64,000 nucleotides of DNA from Polaribacter sp. Hel1_85 (lineage in GTDB: Bacteria; Bacteroidota; Bacteroidia; Flavobacteriales; Flavobacteriaceae), in contig NZ_JPDS01000001.1 in NCBI RefSeq assembly GCF_000766795.1, positions 1,573,501-1,637,500 on the forward strand, read 5' to 3'. How positions within the stretch are numbered: the stretch's first letter is position 1; every line of letters starts with the position of its first letter. Of this stretch, positions 19,100 to 28,141 are shown piece by piece. A model generated the notes under the pieces. The model searched no databases and was not told where the DNA came from. It saw only the letters and a list, made by a program, of their open reading frames with translations. Made by a program: the position numbers and the translations under genes.

Positions 19100-20200
19100 T
19101 TACAAAATTTTCTTAATAGAAGTTGAGATTCGTTCTAAATCATTTTCTGTCAGGTTAGAACCAGAAGGCAAACATAAGCCTGAATTAAATAATCCTTCAG
19201 AAACACCATCTCCATAAAATGGGCAACCTTTAAAAACAGGTTGTAAATGCATCGGTTTCCATAAAGGTCTTGACTCAATATTATCTTTTAGCAATTGGTT
19301 GCTCATATCTTCGTTTGAAAACCCAGCTAATTTCTCGTTAATTAAAATACAAGTTAACCAATGGTTAGAAAAGTAATTGTCATCAGAATTATGAAATACA
19401 TGAATCCCTTCCATATTCTGAAACAATTCTACATAAAATAAATGAATTTTTCTCCGACTAAGAATGTATTGCTCTATATTTTTTAACTCAGATAAACCAA
19501 CAGAAGCAGATAATTTATCCATCTTGTAATTATAACCAATTTCTGAATGTTGGTAATAATCAAATTTTTCTTTTGCTTGACTCGCTAAATATATGGCCCT
19601 ATTTTTATCTTCCTCAGATTTACAAATTAATGCACCTCCTCCAAAAGTGGTTAAAATTTTATTTTCATTAAAAGATATAATACCAAAATCCCCAAAAGTG
19701 CCACATTTTTGGTCTTTGTAAGAAGCACCTAATCCACTTGCAGCATCTTCAATTAGTTTAATATCATAAAACTTAGCAATAGAAATAATCGTTTCTATTT
19801 TAGATGGCATTCCGTAATTACAGTTTACAATGATTGCTTTTGGTTTTTTATTTAAGGAAATATACTTTTTAATAGTTTGCTCTAATAACAATGGACACAT
19901 ACTCCATTTTTCAATTTCACTATCAATAAAAATAGGTTTTGCTCTTTGATATAAAATTGGGTTTGCAGTTGCTACAAAAGTAAAACTTTGACAAATGACT
20001 AAATCATCTTTTTGAACACCAGCTAAAATTAATGCTAAATGAATTGCTGAAGTTCCAGAATTTAAAGCCACTATTTTTTTGTTAGACCCTAAATATTTTT
20101 CTAGAGCAACCTCAAAATTTAGAACATTATTATCCTTAAAAGAAGTATTAATTAAAATTTCTTTAAAATTTGGTTTTGATAAGTAAATTTTAGAATCCAA
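19100..20200 (-). CDS. DegT/DnrJ/EryC1-type sugar aminotransferase (PglE-like)
   Basis: A PLP-dependent sugar aminotransferase of 366 residues. Visible motifs are ALNSGTSAIHLAL (cofactor phosphate binding), LIEDAASGLGASY (Asp for the PLP nitrogen) and SFNENKILTTFGGGAL, where the Lys forms the Schiff base. The last closely resembles the NKI-TT-GGG pattern of PglE. Being next to the PglF-type dehydratase, it probably aminates the 4-keto-6-deoxy UDP-sugar. A GDP-perosamine synthase role is an alternative, since Gmd is also encoded here. No PglD-type acetyltransferase is adjacent. Confidence 0.85.
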   Translation of the reverse strand: MDSKIYLSKPNFKEILINTSFKDNNVLNFEVALEKYLGSNKKIVALNSGTSAIHLALILAGVQKDDLVICQSFTFVATANPILYQRAKPIFIDSEIEKWSMCPLLLEQTIKKYISLNKKPKAIIVNCNYGMPSKIETIISIAKFYDIKLIEDAASGLGASYKDQKCGTFGDFGIISFNENKILTTFGGGALICKSEEDKNRAIYLASQAKEKFDYYQHSEIGYNYKMDKLSASVGLSELKNIEQYILSRRKIHLFYVELFQNMEGIHVFHNSDDNYFSNHWLTCILINEKLAGFSNEDMSNQLLKDNIESRPLWKPMHLQPVFKGCPFYGDGVSEGLFNSGLCLPSGSNLTENDLERISTSIKKIL

Positions 20201-20205
20201 AATAG

Positions 20206-21156
20206 TTAATTTCTTACTTTTAACTTTTTAAATACCAAGATATAGATCAGGATAAAAAAAGAAATAATACTTATTAAAATTAAAAATTGAGTTTGTAACT
20301 CTAATTGATACGTTTTATAAAGAACAACATTTAATAGCAACTGAATAATAGTATAAATTAGTGACACTTTTATGTGTGACATCTTTTTAATATCTACTAA
20401 CTTTTGGTAGACATGATGCCTATGAGGTTCAAAAACACTTTCGTTTGTAAAAATTTTTCGATATAAAAAGGTGTTTGCAGCATCGGCACCATATACAATA
20501 ATAGCTAAAATAATTAAAGGCGATTTTAATTCTACATAAAAATAAAGTAATATAAAAAAAATCAGAATACCAATGGTGACACTACCAATATCTCCTGCAA
20601 AAAAAACAGCTTTTTTCCTAAAGTTATAAAAACCAAAGACAATGAGTGAAATAAAAGGATATATAATCAAATCTGGATTTATAATTTCTTCATTTAAATT
20701 TATAAAATAAAAAATAGATAATACAGCAATAGAATACAAACCTGTAATCCCATTAATTCCATCCATAAAATTAAAAAAATTGATAGTTCCAACACCAAGA
20801 ATTAAGTAAAACAAGGACAAAGCCTCAATGGGAACACCAACTTGATACAAAACCATCACTACAGATAATAATTGAAATGGAAATCTAATTTTTGAACTTA
20901 ATGTATAAATATCATCTAAAAAACTAACTATAGAAATCAAAAAAACACCTAAAACAAAGTATGGGTATTGGTAATCATTAAAAAAAAAGAATAATAAAAT
21001 AGCTATAGGAAAAATAATACCTCCTCCTCTAACAGTTATTTTTGTATGTGAACTTCTTTGATTGGGTTTGTCTATAATTTTAAATTTAACGGCTAGTTTT
21101 AGATATAAATAAGATGCTAAAATTAAAATTATTAAAACCAAAAAATATTTTTCCAT
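20206..21156 (-). CDS. Undecaprenyl-phosphate glycosyl-1-phosphate transferase (WecA/WbpL/MraY family)
   Basis: An integral membrane enzyme of 316 residues with about ten membrane segments. It transfers a sugar-1-phosphate to undecaprenyl phosphate to start each repeat unit. Family motifs are present: SFLDDIYTL, NFMDGINGITG, FFAGDIGSVTIG and the cytoplasmic EPHRHHVYQKL. The pairing with an adjacent NAD-dependent 4-reductase (21161-22084) copies the WbpL-WbpV arrangement. That suggests the first sugar is FucNAc or QuiNAc, though this is inference. Confidence 0.9.
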   Translation of the reverse strand: MEKYFLVLIILILASYLYLKLAVKFKIIDKPNQRSSHTKITVRGGGIIFPIAILLFFFFNDYQYPYFVLGVFLISIVSFLDDIYTLSSKIRFPFQLLSVVMVLYQVGVPIEALSLFYLILGVGTINFFNFMDGINGITGLYSIAVLSIFYFINLNEEIINPDLIIYPFISLIVFGFYNFRKKAVFFAGDIGSVTIGILIFFILLYFYVELKSPLIILAIIVYGADAANTFLYRKIFTNESVFEPHRHHVYQKLVDIKKMSHIKVSLIYTIIQLLLNVVLYKTYQLELQTQFLILISIISFFILIYILVFKKLKVRN

Positions 21157-21160
21157 AAAA

Positions 21161-22084
21161 CTAAAATGATGCGATTGTTTTTTTTATTCCTTTTTCAGTT
21201 GACAAAGGTAATTCTTTTTGAATTTCTTTTTTTATTTTTTGATTAGATACTTCATAGTTTTCAGTTAACTTTTGTAACCTTTCAGAATTTATGGGTAATG
21301 GTAAAACATCTCCTATTTTGGCTAAAATAGAAACCATAAACTTTGGAATCTGTAATATTTTTGCAGGTCTGTTTATCGTTTTCCCTATAATTCTAACTAA
21401 ATCTGTTGTTGAAAGAGAAGCATCATCTGCAATGTTATAAACTCCCGGTTTTATACTTTTATTATCAATTAACTCATTGATAATAAAACATAAATTTTCT
21501 ACAGAAACAAAAGATCTTTTATTAACATATTTACCAAAAGGATATGGAATGCCTTTTGAAACAAAACTATACAATAAATTCAAGTTCCCTTTATTATTAG
21601 GTCCATGAATCATACAGGGTCTTAAAATATATACTCTTTTATCTTCAGGTATTTCTTTAGATAAAATATAATTTTCTGCGGCTAGTTTAGATTTCCCATA
21701 AACTGTTACCGGGTTAGGTTTTGCATCTTCAGTTAAAAAGCCTTCAACAGTATCTGCTGCTGCTTTTACAGAACTCATATACATAAAAACTTCACAATCA
21801 CTTTTTAAAAATTGGTCGAACAAAGTTTTTGTTAACTCTGTATTTACTTCAAAATATGCTGCGTCTTCTGAAGTCTTTTTTAAATCATGCGCTTTACCAG
21901 CTAGATGAATACAACTATTGGCTTTATTTAGGTTTTCTAAACTTAAGGTTTGATAATTGAGTTCATCTTTGGTTGGGTTTCTAGAGACACCAATGGTCTC
22001 TTTTTTCTTACGGGTTAAATAATCGACCAAATTAAGACCAACAAAACCTTTGTTTCCTGTAATGATATGTATATTACTATTCAT
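21161..22084 (-). CDS. NAD-dependent epimerase/dehydratase (WbpV-like 4-ketoreductase)
   Basis: An extended SDR of 307 residues with the nucleotide-binding ITGNKGFVGLNL at the N-terminus, a catalytic Ser in YMSSVKAAADTVEG, and Tyr/Lys in VYGKSKLAAE. It resembles the reductases that convert UDP-4-keto-6-deoxy-HexNAc to UDP-FucNAc or UDP-QuiNAc. The ATG at 22084 is chosen; the frame has one TTG codon before it. It is four bases upstream of the lipid-carrier transferase gene, and they probably supply and load the first sugar together. Confidence 0.82.
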   Translation of the reverse strand: MNSNIHIITGNKGFVGLNLVDYLTRKKKETIGVSRNPTKDELNYQTLSLENLNKANSCIHLAGKAHDLKKTSEDAAYFEVNTELTKTLFDQFLKSDCEVFMYMSSVKAAADTVEGFLTEDAKPNPVTVYGKSKLAAENYILSKEIPEDKRVYILRPCMIHGPNNKGNLNLLYSFVSKGIPYPFGKYVNKRSFVSVENLCFIINELIDNKSIKPGVYNIADDASLSTTDLVRIIGKTINRPAKILQIPKFMVSILAKIGDVLPLPINSERLQKLTENYEVSNQKIKKEIQKELPLSTEKGIKKTIASF

Positions 22085-22087
22085 CAA

Positions 22088-22834
22088 TTACTTTTTATTT
22101 AAAAACCCTATTACTTTCCAGAAACCTCTTAATTGTACTTTTAAATAACTAAACTTTATATTATTTCTAGTCAATGCTTTTTTAATTTCTTTCGATATCA
22201 ATTGATAACTACTAACTCCAGAACTACTTAAACCACCAATTAACATAGAAGTTGTTGTAATATCTGAAAACTTCCATGTAATGTTATGCTTCAGAAAAAA
22301 ACGTGTGATTAATTCGTAGTCTGCACCAATCGTAAAATCTAAATGATAATTTCCAAATTTATCAAATAATTCTCTTTTAAAAAAAATGGCAGGATGCGCA
22401 GGCATAAAACCAATTTTTAGTTTTTCTGGATTCCAGTTTTTTGCAGAGTATTTACGTACCGTTTTTCCCTCTTCATTAAACTGTATAATATTTCCTACAG
22501 AAGTATCAATAGTATTATGTAAATGAAAATTTGCTATGTTTTCTAAAACATAATTGTCTGTAAAAATATCATCAGAATTTAAAATGCCAACCAAATCTCC
22601 TGTTGCCATTTTAATGCCTTTATTCATTGCGTCATATAAGCCCTTATCTGGTTCAGAAACCCATTGCGTTACGATTTCTTTATACTCCTGAATAAGATGA
22701 ACAGTAGTGTCTTTAGAACCGCCATCTACAACAATGTATTCTACCTCTTTATAGGTTTGTGCTGCTACTGATTGAAAGGTTTTTTCAATGGTTTTTTCAC
22801 TGTTGTAACAGACTGTTATTATAGAAATTTTCAT
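22088..22834 (-). CDS. Family 2 glycosyltransferase (WcaA-like)
   Basis: A GT-A fold transferase of 248 residues. The N-terminus ISIITVCYNSEKTIEKTFQS and EYIVVDGGSKD are the nucleotide-binding strand, LYDAMNKGI is typical of the WcaA group, and GILNSDD carries the metal-binding DxD-like motif near residue 97. It should add one sugar to the growing repeat unit on the cytoplasmic face; donor and acceptor cannot be read from sequence. Confidence 0.9.
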   Translation of the reverse strand: MKISIITVCYNSEKTIEKTFQSVAAQTYKEVEYIVVDGGSKDTTVHLIQEYKEIVTQWVSEPDKGLYDAMNKGIKMATGDLVGILNSDDIFTDNYVLENIANFHLHNTIDTSVGNIIQFNEEGKTVRKYSAKNWNPEKLKIGFMPAHPAIFFKRELFDKFGNYHLDFTIGADYELITRFFLKHNITWKFSDITTTSMLIGGLSSSGVSSYQLISKEIKKALTRNNIKFSYLKVQLRGFWKVIGFLNKK

Positions 22835-22837
22835 TAT

Positions 22838-23389
22838 TTAAAATTCGATTTTTCTTTCTCTAACTTTTATTGCTGGATTACCTTGATAAATCGAATAAGA
22901 ATCCAAATCTTTGGTCGCAATTGAACCTACTGATAAAATAGCATGAGATTTTAAAGTTACTCCAGGGCAAACAACTGATTTAGCTCCCACCCAAGAACCT
23001 TCTTTTAATGTTATTTCTTTTACAATTAAATTAAAAGTAGACTTTTTATAATTATGATTACCACACAATAACATAGCCCCTTGAGAAATACATACATTAT
23101 TCTCTATTTTTACTTTAGCAAGATTGTCGATCCAAACATTTTCTCCAATCCAAACATTATCTCCCACTTCTAAGAACCAAGGGTATTTTACGTTAACACT
23201 TTGCTTGATAACTACATTATTTCCTATTTTTGCTCCAAAAAATCTAAGAATAAAAATCTTTAAACTTGATATTGAATTTAAAGGATTTATAAAAAATAAA
23301 ATATTTATATAATACCAAATTAATATCTTAATTTTCGAACCAGGTTTATACCAATCGTTATTATAATTTGACAGTTTAACTTTTTTCAT
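22838..23389 (-). CDS. Hexapeptide-repeat acetyltransferase (WcaF-like)
   Basis: A 183-residue left-handed beta-helix acyltransferase. Hexapeptide turns run from about residue 55 (IGNNVVIKQSVNV) through VGDNVWIGENVWIDNLAKV to SWVGAKSVVCPGVTLKSHAILSVGSI, and GNPAIKVRERK closes the domain. The catalytic His is probably in LCGNHNYKK. It most likely O-acetylates a sugar of the repeat unit. It sits between glycosyltransferase genes with 3-5 base spacings. Confidence 0.88.
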   Translation of the reverse strand: MKKVKLSNYNNDWYKPGSKIKILIWYYINILFFINPLNSISSLKIFILRFFGAKIGNNVVIKQSVNVKYPWFLEVGDNVWIGENVWIDNLAKVKIENNVCISQGAMLLCGNHNYKKSTFNLIVKEITLKEGSWVGAKSVVCPGVTLKSHAILSVGSIATKDLDSYSIYQGNPAIKVRERKIEF

Positions 23390-23394
23390 TTCGT

Positions 23395-24540
23395 TTAATT
23401 TAAATGAATGAAGTTAGGTTTTTCTGTTTTATTAGACACCCATTCATACATCTTAATCATTTTCTTGGAAACTTCTTCCCAAGTAAACTCTTTTTTAACC
23501 AGTTCATACCCATTATTACCTATAACAGCTAATTCTTCATCTGTTAATATATTTATACAGGTGTTTAACCCTTTCAAAATACCTTCTTTAGTTGATGTTA
23601 TTTCAATTGCAGCTTTTTCATTGAAACCAATATCTAAGTTACACTCTTTAGTCATTAATACAGGGACTTTATAAGACCACGCTTCTAATATCGTCATAGG
23701 TAGACCTTCACTATAGGATGGTAAAATAAACAAAGATGCATTTTCATATAATTCTACCTTATCCTTCCCAAAAGCACCATCAATAAATTCAATTTTATTT
23801 TGATTTACATTTAAGTTTTTATTAATTTTATTGATTTTCAATTCATAATTACCTTCATCTGGACCAACAATAATAAGATTCCAATTTTCCACATGAACCT
23901 CTGCCCAAGCTTCAATTAAATTATCTAGCCCTTTTTTAGGGTGTAATCTAGCCAAGAAAAGAATATTTTTTTCAGATTTGGGTTTATAACTTATATTTAA
24001 TGGTAAATTTATACCATTGGGTATAATTGCTATAGGTACTTTTTTTGAAATTTTTCTTATATCCTTATATTCTTGCGTACACAACGCATGAACACAATTT
24101 GCAGAATTAATATTTCTTTTTTCAAACAATAAAAGTGAAATTTTCTTTTTTAAACTACCATTATTTAATGCCCATTTATCTAACATTCCATGAGGAGAAA
24201 TTATTTTATAAAACCTATTATTTCTATTCAATTTTAACAATAAAATTGAAGAATACATCCATAATGAATGAAGATGTATTATCGAATCTATTTCAATATT
24301 ATTAAATAAATGATTTTTAAATTTTTTAGAATAAAAAAAAGCATTTTCTTTTTTGAAGCCGATTGACACACCATTTAATTTTAATCTATCCTTCTGATAG
24401 TTTTCATCTTCAAATCCTATAAAAGTTAATTCTTTATTAAAGTAATTTTGTGATACTTTAGAATAATATAACTCCTTAAGTACAGTAAAAATGCCACCTC
24501 CTTGTCTTGATAAAAACAAATTTATTATATATACTTTCAT
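23395..24540 (-). CDS. Family 4 (GT-B) glycosyltransferase
   Basis: A 381-residue GT4 enzyme. The N-terminal domain has FLSRQGGGIFTVLKEL and ISPHGMLDKWAL. The C-terminal domain has ILFLARLHPKKGLDNLIEAW and the E-x7-E donor motif in PSYSEGLPMTILEAWSYKVPVL. It retains the anomeric configuration as the family does. Which sugar it adds is unknown. Confidence 0.9.
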   Translation of the reverse strand: MKVYIINLFLSRQGGGIFTVLKELYYSKVSQNYFNKELTFIGFEDENYQKDRLKLNGVSIGFKKENAFFYSKKFKNHLFNNIEIDSIIHLHSLWMYSSILLLKLNRNNRFYKIISPHGMLDKWALNNGSLKKKISLLLFEKRNINSANCVHALCTQEYKDIRKISKKVPIAIIPNGINLPLNISYKPKSEKNILFLARLHPKKGLDNLIEAWAEVHVENWNLIIVGPDEGNYELKINKINKNLNVNQNKIEFIDGAFGKDKVELYENASLFILPSYSEGLPMTILEAWSYKVPVLMTKECNLDIGFNEKAAIEITSTKEGILKGLNTCINILTDEELAVIGNNGYELVKKEFTWEEVSKKMIKMYEWVSNKTEKPNFIHLN

Positions 24541-24542
24541 AA

Positions 24543-25694
24543 CTATTTATTCAATAATTTTTTCATGATTTCAACCTGATTATAAGGATTGTATAGATTA
24601 TCGATTACAGTATAACAATCCTTCCTTATTACTTTTCTTTCAAGATTAGAGTTGATCCAATTAAGAATTACTTTTTCTAGTAATTGAATATTATTTTCTT
24701 CAAAAAAACAACCTGTAACCCCTTCTTCTATTACTTCTACTTCTGGCATTTGATTAAAAAAATTAGAATGCGTACATACTGGGGTTCCAAAACTTAATGC
24801 ATGGATAGCTGTTAAACCAACATTACCAGGGGAAACACATAACTCTGCAAAATAAATAAAATTAGCTAACCTCTCTTCATCATAACAAGCTCCGTAAAAC
24901 TGAACTCTAGCTTCTAAATTTAAATCTTTTACTAACTGTTTAAGTTCTCTTGTTATCTCAGGATCTCCCTTGCCAACTATCAATAAATTTAATTTCTTTT
25001 CTTTATTATTAATTGTCTTAAGTGCCTTTATAATTAAATCTAACTTTTTAACACCCGTTAGTCTGCCAACAAAAATAAGATAAGATGCAACTTTGTCTTC
25101 AAAAGTAAATTCATTACTAAAGTTATTTATCTTTAAAGTATCTATCTTCTTTCTAATTTTTATGTGTTTATCATAATTTAAAGAGTTAAAAATCACTAAA
25201 ATCTTCTCTTCTTTTACACCTTCCGTAATTAATAATTTTTCAGCTCTTCTTTCATATAATAAAATTTTATCTGCTGTTTTATAAAATAAAACCCTAATTT
25301 TCTTCTTTAGATAAGATTCATTTCCATAAATACCATGTGTCCAATACACAACTTGTATTCTCCTGATTTTACAAATTAACATTGCTAACCAAGTAGAAAC
25401 AACTTGAATTTCACCTAAAAATATTGCTGTATGAAGATCATCTGTCAAACAACTTTTAATAACTCCACTTTGCCAAATTAAAATTCTTTTCTTTAACCAG
25501 TAATTTTTTATGATATGAAGCCTATCAGAATATTTTTGAAAACTTTCTTTTTTAAAGTCAATTTCTTTTATATTTAATTTATTATTAACAGCAAAAAAAA
25601 AGTGAAATTCAAAAAAATTAGAGGTTAACAATTTTTCCCACAATAAACCTCTATAATGCGAAGGTATATTTGTAAAATTATAAATTATTTTCAT
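24543..25694 (-). CDS. Family 4-type glycosyltransferase
   Basis: A GT-B enzyme of 383 residues. Recognisable parts are IPSHYRGLLWEKL at the N-terminus, KILLYERRAEKLL in the linker region, YLIFVGRLTGVKKLDLIIKAL and the donor-binding CVSPGNVGLTAIHALSFGTPV, where Glu of the usual E-x7-E is partly replaced. The ATG at 25694 is preferred over an adjoining GTG. Its 5' end overlaps the PaaK-like gene by 17 bases, implying coupled translation. Confidence 0.86.
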   Translation of the reverse strand: MKIIYNFTNIPSHYRGLLWEKLLTSNFFEFHFFFAVNNKLNIKEIDFKKESFQKYSDRLHIIKNYWLKKRILIWQSGVIKSCLTDDLHTAIFLGEIQVVSTWLAMLICKIRRIQVVYWTHGIYGNESYLKKKIRVLFYKTADKILLYERRAEKLLITEGVKEEKILVIFNSLNYDKHIKIRKKIDTLKINNFSNEFTFEDKVASYLIFVGRLTGVKKLDLIIKALKTINNKEKKLNLLIVGKGDPEITRELKQLVKDLNLEARVQFYGACYDEERLANFIYFAELCVSPGNVGLTAIHALSFGTPVCTHSNFFNQMPEVEVIEEGVTGCFFEENNIQLLEKVILNWINSNLERKVIRKDCYTVIDNLYNPYNQVEIMKKLLNK

Positions 25695-27042
25695 CACTTT
25701 TTTTTATATTTTGTATCAAAAATAATCTTTTCCCTGATTTTGTAAATAAGAAAACATTACTATAAATTATTTCTACACTTACTTTTTTATTACATGATAA
25801 AGTGGATAATATTTCAAGTTCGAATTCTTCTTTCCAAACACTATCATCTTTATCAATAATTATTGAAATAACACCCGGGATATCTTGTTTTATTTGCCAT
25901 GTTAAGATAGCTTTAAAAGACTTTAAATGCGCTCCAAAAACTAAGCCTACAAGCATGATTCTTGTTCCATTTTTATCTACTATATAATCTTGTGTTCTTC
26001 CTACAATTTTATTAAGAATTACAAAACCATTATCAAAACCACCATATTCTGCTAAATCCCCAGTAGAATATCTTATAAAAGGCTGATAATAATTACCAAA
26101 TGAACTTAAAACAACTTTACCTACCTCACCCAATTTAACATGTTCATTATTATCATCTAAAACCTCCGTTATACCATAAAATGGCGAACAATAGTATTTT
26201 AATGAGTTTGCTTTTGTAAACCCAAATGCACAAGCCTCCGTCATACCGTATTGTGGGTAAACATTAGTATTAAAAATATTACTAATGTTCTTTATCTGAT
26301 CTTCAGTAATGTTTTCTGATGTTAATAAAATTCCCTTAATAAAATTAAACTTGTTACTCTTTTTAGTTTTCTTAATAAATAAGGCTAACGATTCTAAAGC
26401 AGAAGGATATCCCCTTAAAAAAGCAGGTTTATCTTTTAGAATTTTATCAATATATATTTCATAAGTTTTTTTATTCAACTCTAAAACAGATAAATGAACT
26501 TTACCATAAGGAAATCCACTACCAACCTTCGTTTTCCAAAAAATAGACATTTCCTTATCCTCTTTTGAAATTCTAGTGCCATCTAAGCTATAAATTAAAT
26601 CATTCTTTTTATAACCCAGTCTGTCAAAAAAAAATTTTTGATGAGAAAATTCAAAATCTCTTAGATTTGGTGAGATATAAAAATAAAAAGGTGCTCCAGA
26701 ACTACCTCCGGTATTAGACTTATTTCTTGGATTAAGAAAAAAATTATTACGTATATCATTTTCAGCTTTTCTTAAATCAATCTTAGATAAAACTGGAAAA
26801 TCTTTAAAAGTGGGCGTTTCATTTTTCGTTAAATTAAAAAATGATTTATAAAATTTTGTTTTTAGTGCACGTTTTCTTAATTGATTAAAACTTCTTTTTT
26901 GAAAATCTTCATGATAATTTGTTTTATCAAACCAGTCTGATTTTAAATAAAAGGAAATCTTATTAAGATTATACTTAAATACGGGGTATCTTAAGATCAC
27001 TGACAAATAATAATAATACTTTGAAATTAAATTAGACATCAT
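25678..27042 (-). CDS. PaaK/CapK-like AMP-forming ligase
   Basis: A 454-residue protein of the phenylacetate-CoA ligase/CapK family. The adenylate-forming core is visible as NTGGSSGAPFYFY (phosphate loop), VYPQYGMTEACAFG, the Asp of IRYSTGDLAEYG and IVGRTQDYIVDKNG. CapK-like proteins occur in capsule clusters, and their substrates are mostly unknown. It could activate an acyl or amino acid group to decorate a sugar, but no acyl-carrier or dedicated transferase gene is evident beside it. It overlaps the following glycosyltransferase gene by 17 bases. Confidence 0.85.
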   Translation of the reverse strand: MMSNLISKYYYYLSVILRYPVFKYNLNKISFYLKSDWFDKTNYHEDFQKRSFNQLRKRALKTKFYKSFFNLTKNETPTFKDFPVLSKIDLRKAENDIRNNFFLNPRNKSNTGGSSGAPFYFYISPNLRDFEFSHQKFFFDRLGYKKNDLIYSLDGTRISKEDKEMSIFWKTKVGSGFPYGKVHLSVLELNKKTYEIYIDKILKDKPAFLRGYPSALESLALFIKKTKKSNKFNFIKGILLTSENITEDQIKNISNIFNTNVYPQYGMTEACAFGFTKANSLKYYCSPFYGITEVLDDNNEHVKLGEVGKVVLSSFGNYYQPFIRYSTGDLAEYGGFDNGFVILNKIVGRTQDYIVDKNGTRIMLVGLVFGAHLKSFKAILTWQIKQDIPGVISIIIDKDDSVWKEEFELEILSTLSCNKKVSVEIIYSNVFLFTKSGKRLFLIQNIKKSDENNL

Positions 27043-27048
27043 AAAAAT

Positions 27049-28137
27049 TTATATTAATTTTTTCACAAATTGGTCAGGGGAATGATCTTCTACATAGTGT
27101 TCAAACTTATGGTCTTCAATTTGAATTCTTTTTTCTAAAATATTTTCTATTGCTTTTGAAATATTTAATGGATCTTTAGTATTAATCTGTACTCCTATAC
27201 CGTATTTTTTAATTAAACAACCTATTAATCCCTCTTTAGGGCCAATTATTGGCTTTTTAAAAACTGAAGCTTTACCAACTATACCACTAGATCCTTCTAC
27301 CTTTTGATGTAAACATAAAACAATATCTGCTTTTAATAGAATTGTATTAAACACACTTTCCTCTACCCTATCTAGATATACATTACCAAAAAGTGTAGGA
27401 CATTTTTTCTCTAGAACTCCAATTCTAACTAAAATCTCTTCTTTAAAAACAGTTGAATTTCCTGCAATGCAAATTTCTAATTTATTCAGTTTTTCCTTTT
27501 CAAGATTATCCAATGCATCCAAAAATTGAAAAATACCTTTTCTTGGTGAAACTTCACCTAAAAAAGATAACACAAGTTTTTCTCTATTACTGGTGGACAG
27601 ACTTGGTTCTTCTAAATAATAAACTGGGTCTACTAAATAAGAAAATTTGTTGTTTTTAAATAAATTATTGAATTTAGAGACAGCATCAGTATCATTTAAA
27701 ATCATTATAGATTTTATATTACAAAATAAAAAAATTGATTTAAATTGAATTGTTTTTAATCTATATTCTTTCTTAGAGATGTTACTCTTCATTAAATATG
27801 GCATAAAATAAATACCTGAAATACTATATTTTTTGCCAAAAAAGAACATCAATTTAAAATAATAATTAAAATTTAATAAACAGATTTCATTAACAGAAAA
27901 CTCCTTTGCAATTTCTTGAATTTGTTTAACTTCTTTAAACTTATCTAGTAAATTTAAAGTTTTTTTTAACACAACAAATACTATATTATCTACATGATGA
28001 ATATCTTTTCTGTTGTTATAATATTCTTGACTAACTGCTAACACCAACCTTTTACTATTTACTTGATGATATTTTATTATTATATCCAAATATTCTGAAT
28101 GATGCCCCTTAAACTCATTGTCTACAAATAATTTCAT
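27049..28137 (-). CDS. Family 4-type glycosyltransferase
   Basis: A 362-residue GT-B protein. The N-terminal DNEFKGHHSEYLDIIIKYHQ is unusual, but the C-terminal half is typical: VLSFLGEVSPRKGIFQFLDAL, YLDRVEESVFNTILLKADIVL and the donor-site EGSSGIVGKASVFKKPII. It is tightly packed (4-6 bases) between the wzy-like and PaaK-like genes. Sugar specificity is unknown. Confidence 0.82.
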   Translation of the reverse strand: MKLFVDNEFKGHHSEYLDIIIKYHQVNSKRLVLAVSQEYYNNRKDIHHVDNIVFVVLKKTLNLLDKFKEVKQIQEIAKEFSVNEICLLNFNYYFKLMFFFGKKYSISGIYFMPYLMKSNISKKEYRLKTIQFKSIFLFCNIKSIMILNDTDAVSKFNNLFKNNKFSYLVDPVYYLEEPSLSTSNREKLVLSFLGEVSPRKGIFQFLDALDNLEKEKLNKLEICIAGNSTVFKEEILVRIGVLEKKCPTLFGNVYLDRVEESVFNTILLKADIVLCLHQKVEGSSGIVGKASVFKKPIIGPKEGLIGCLIKKYGIGVQINTKDPLNISKAIENILEKRIQIEDHKFEHYVEDHSPDQFVKKLI

Positions 28138-28141
28138 ATCT

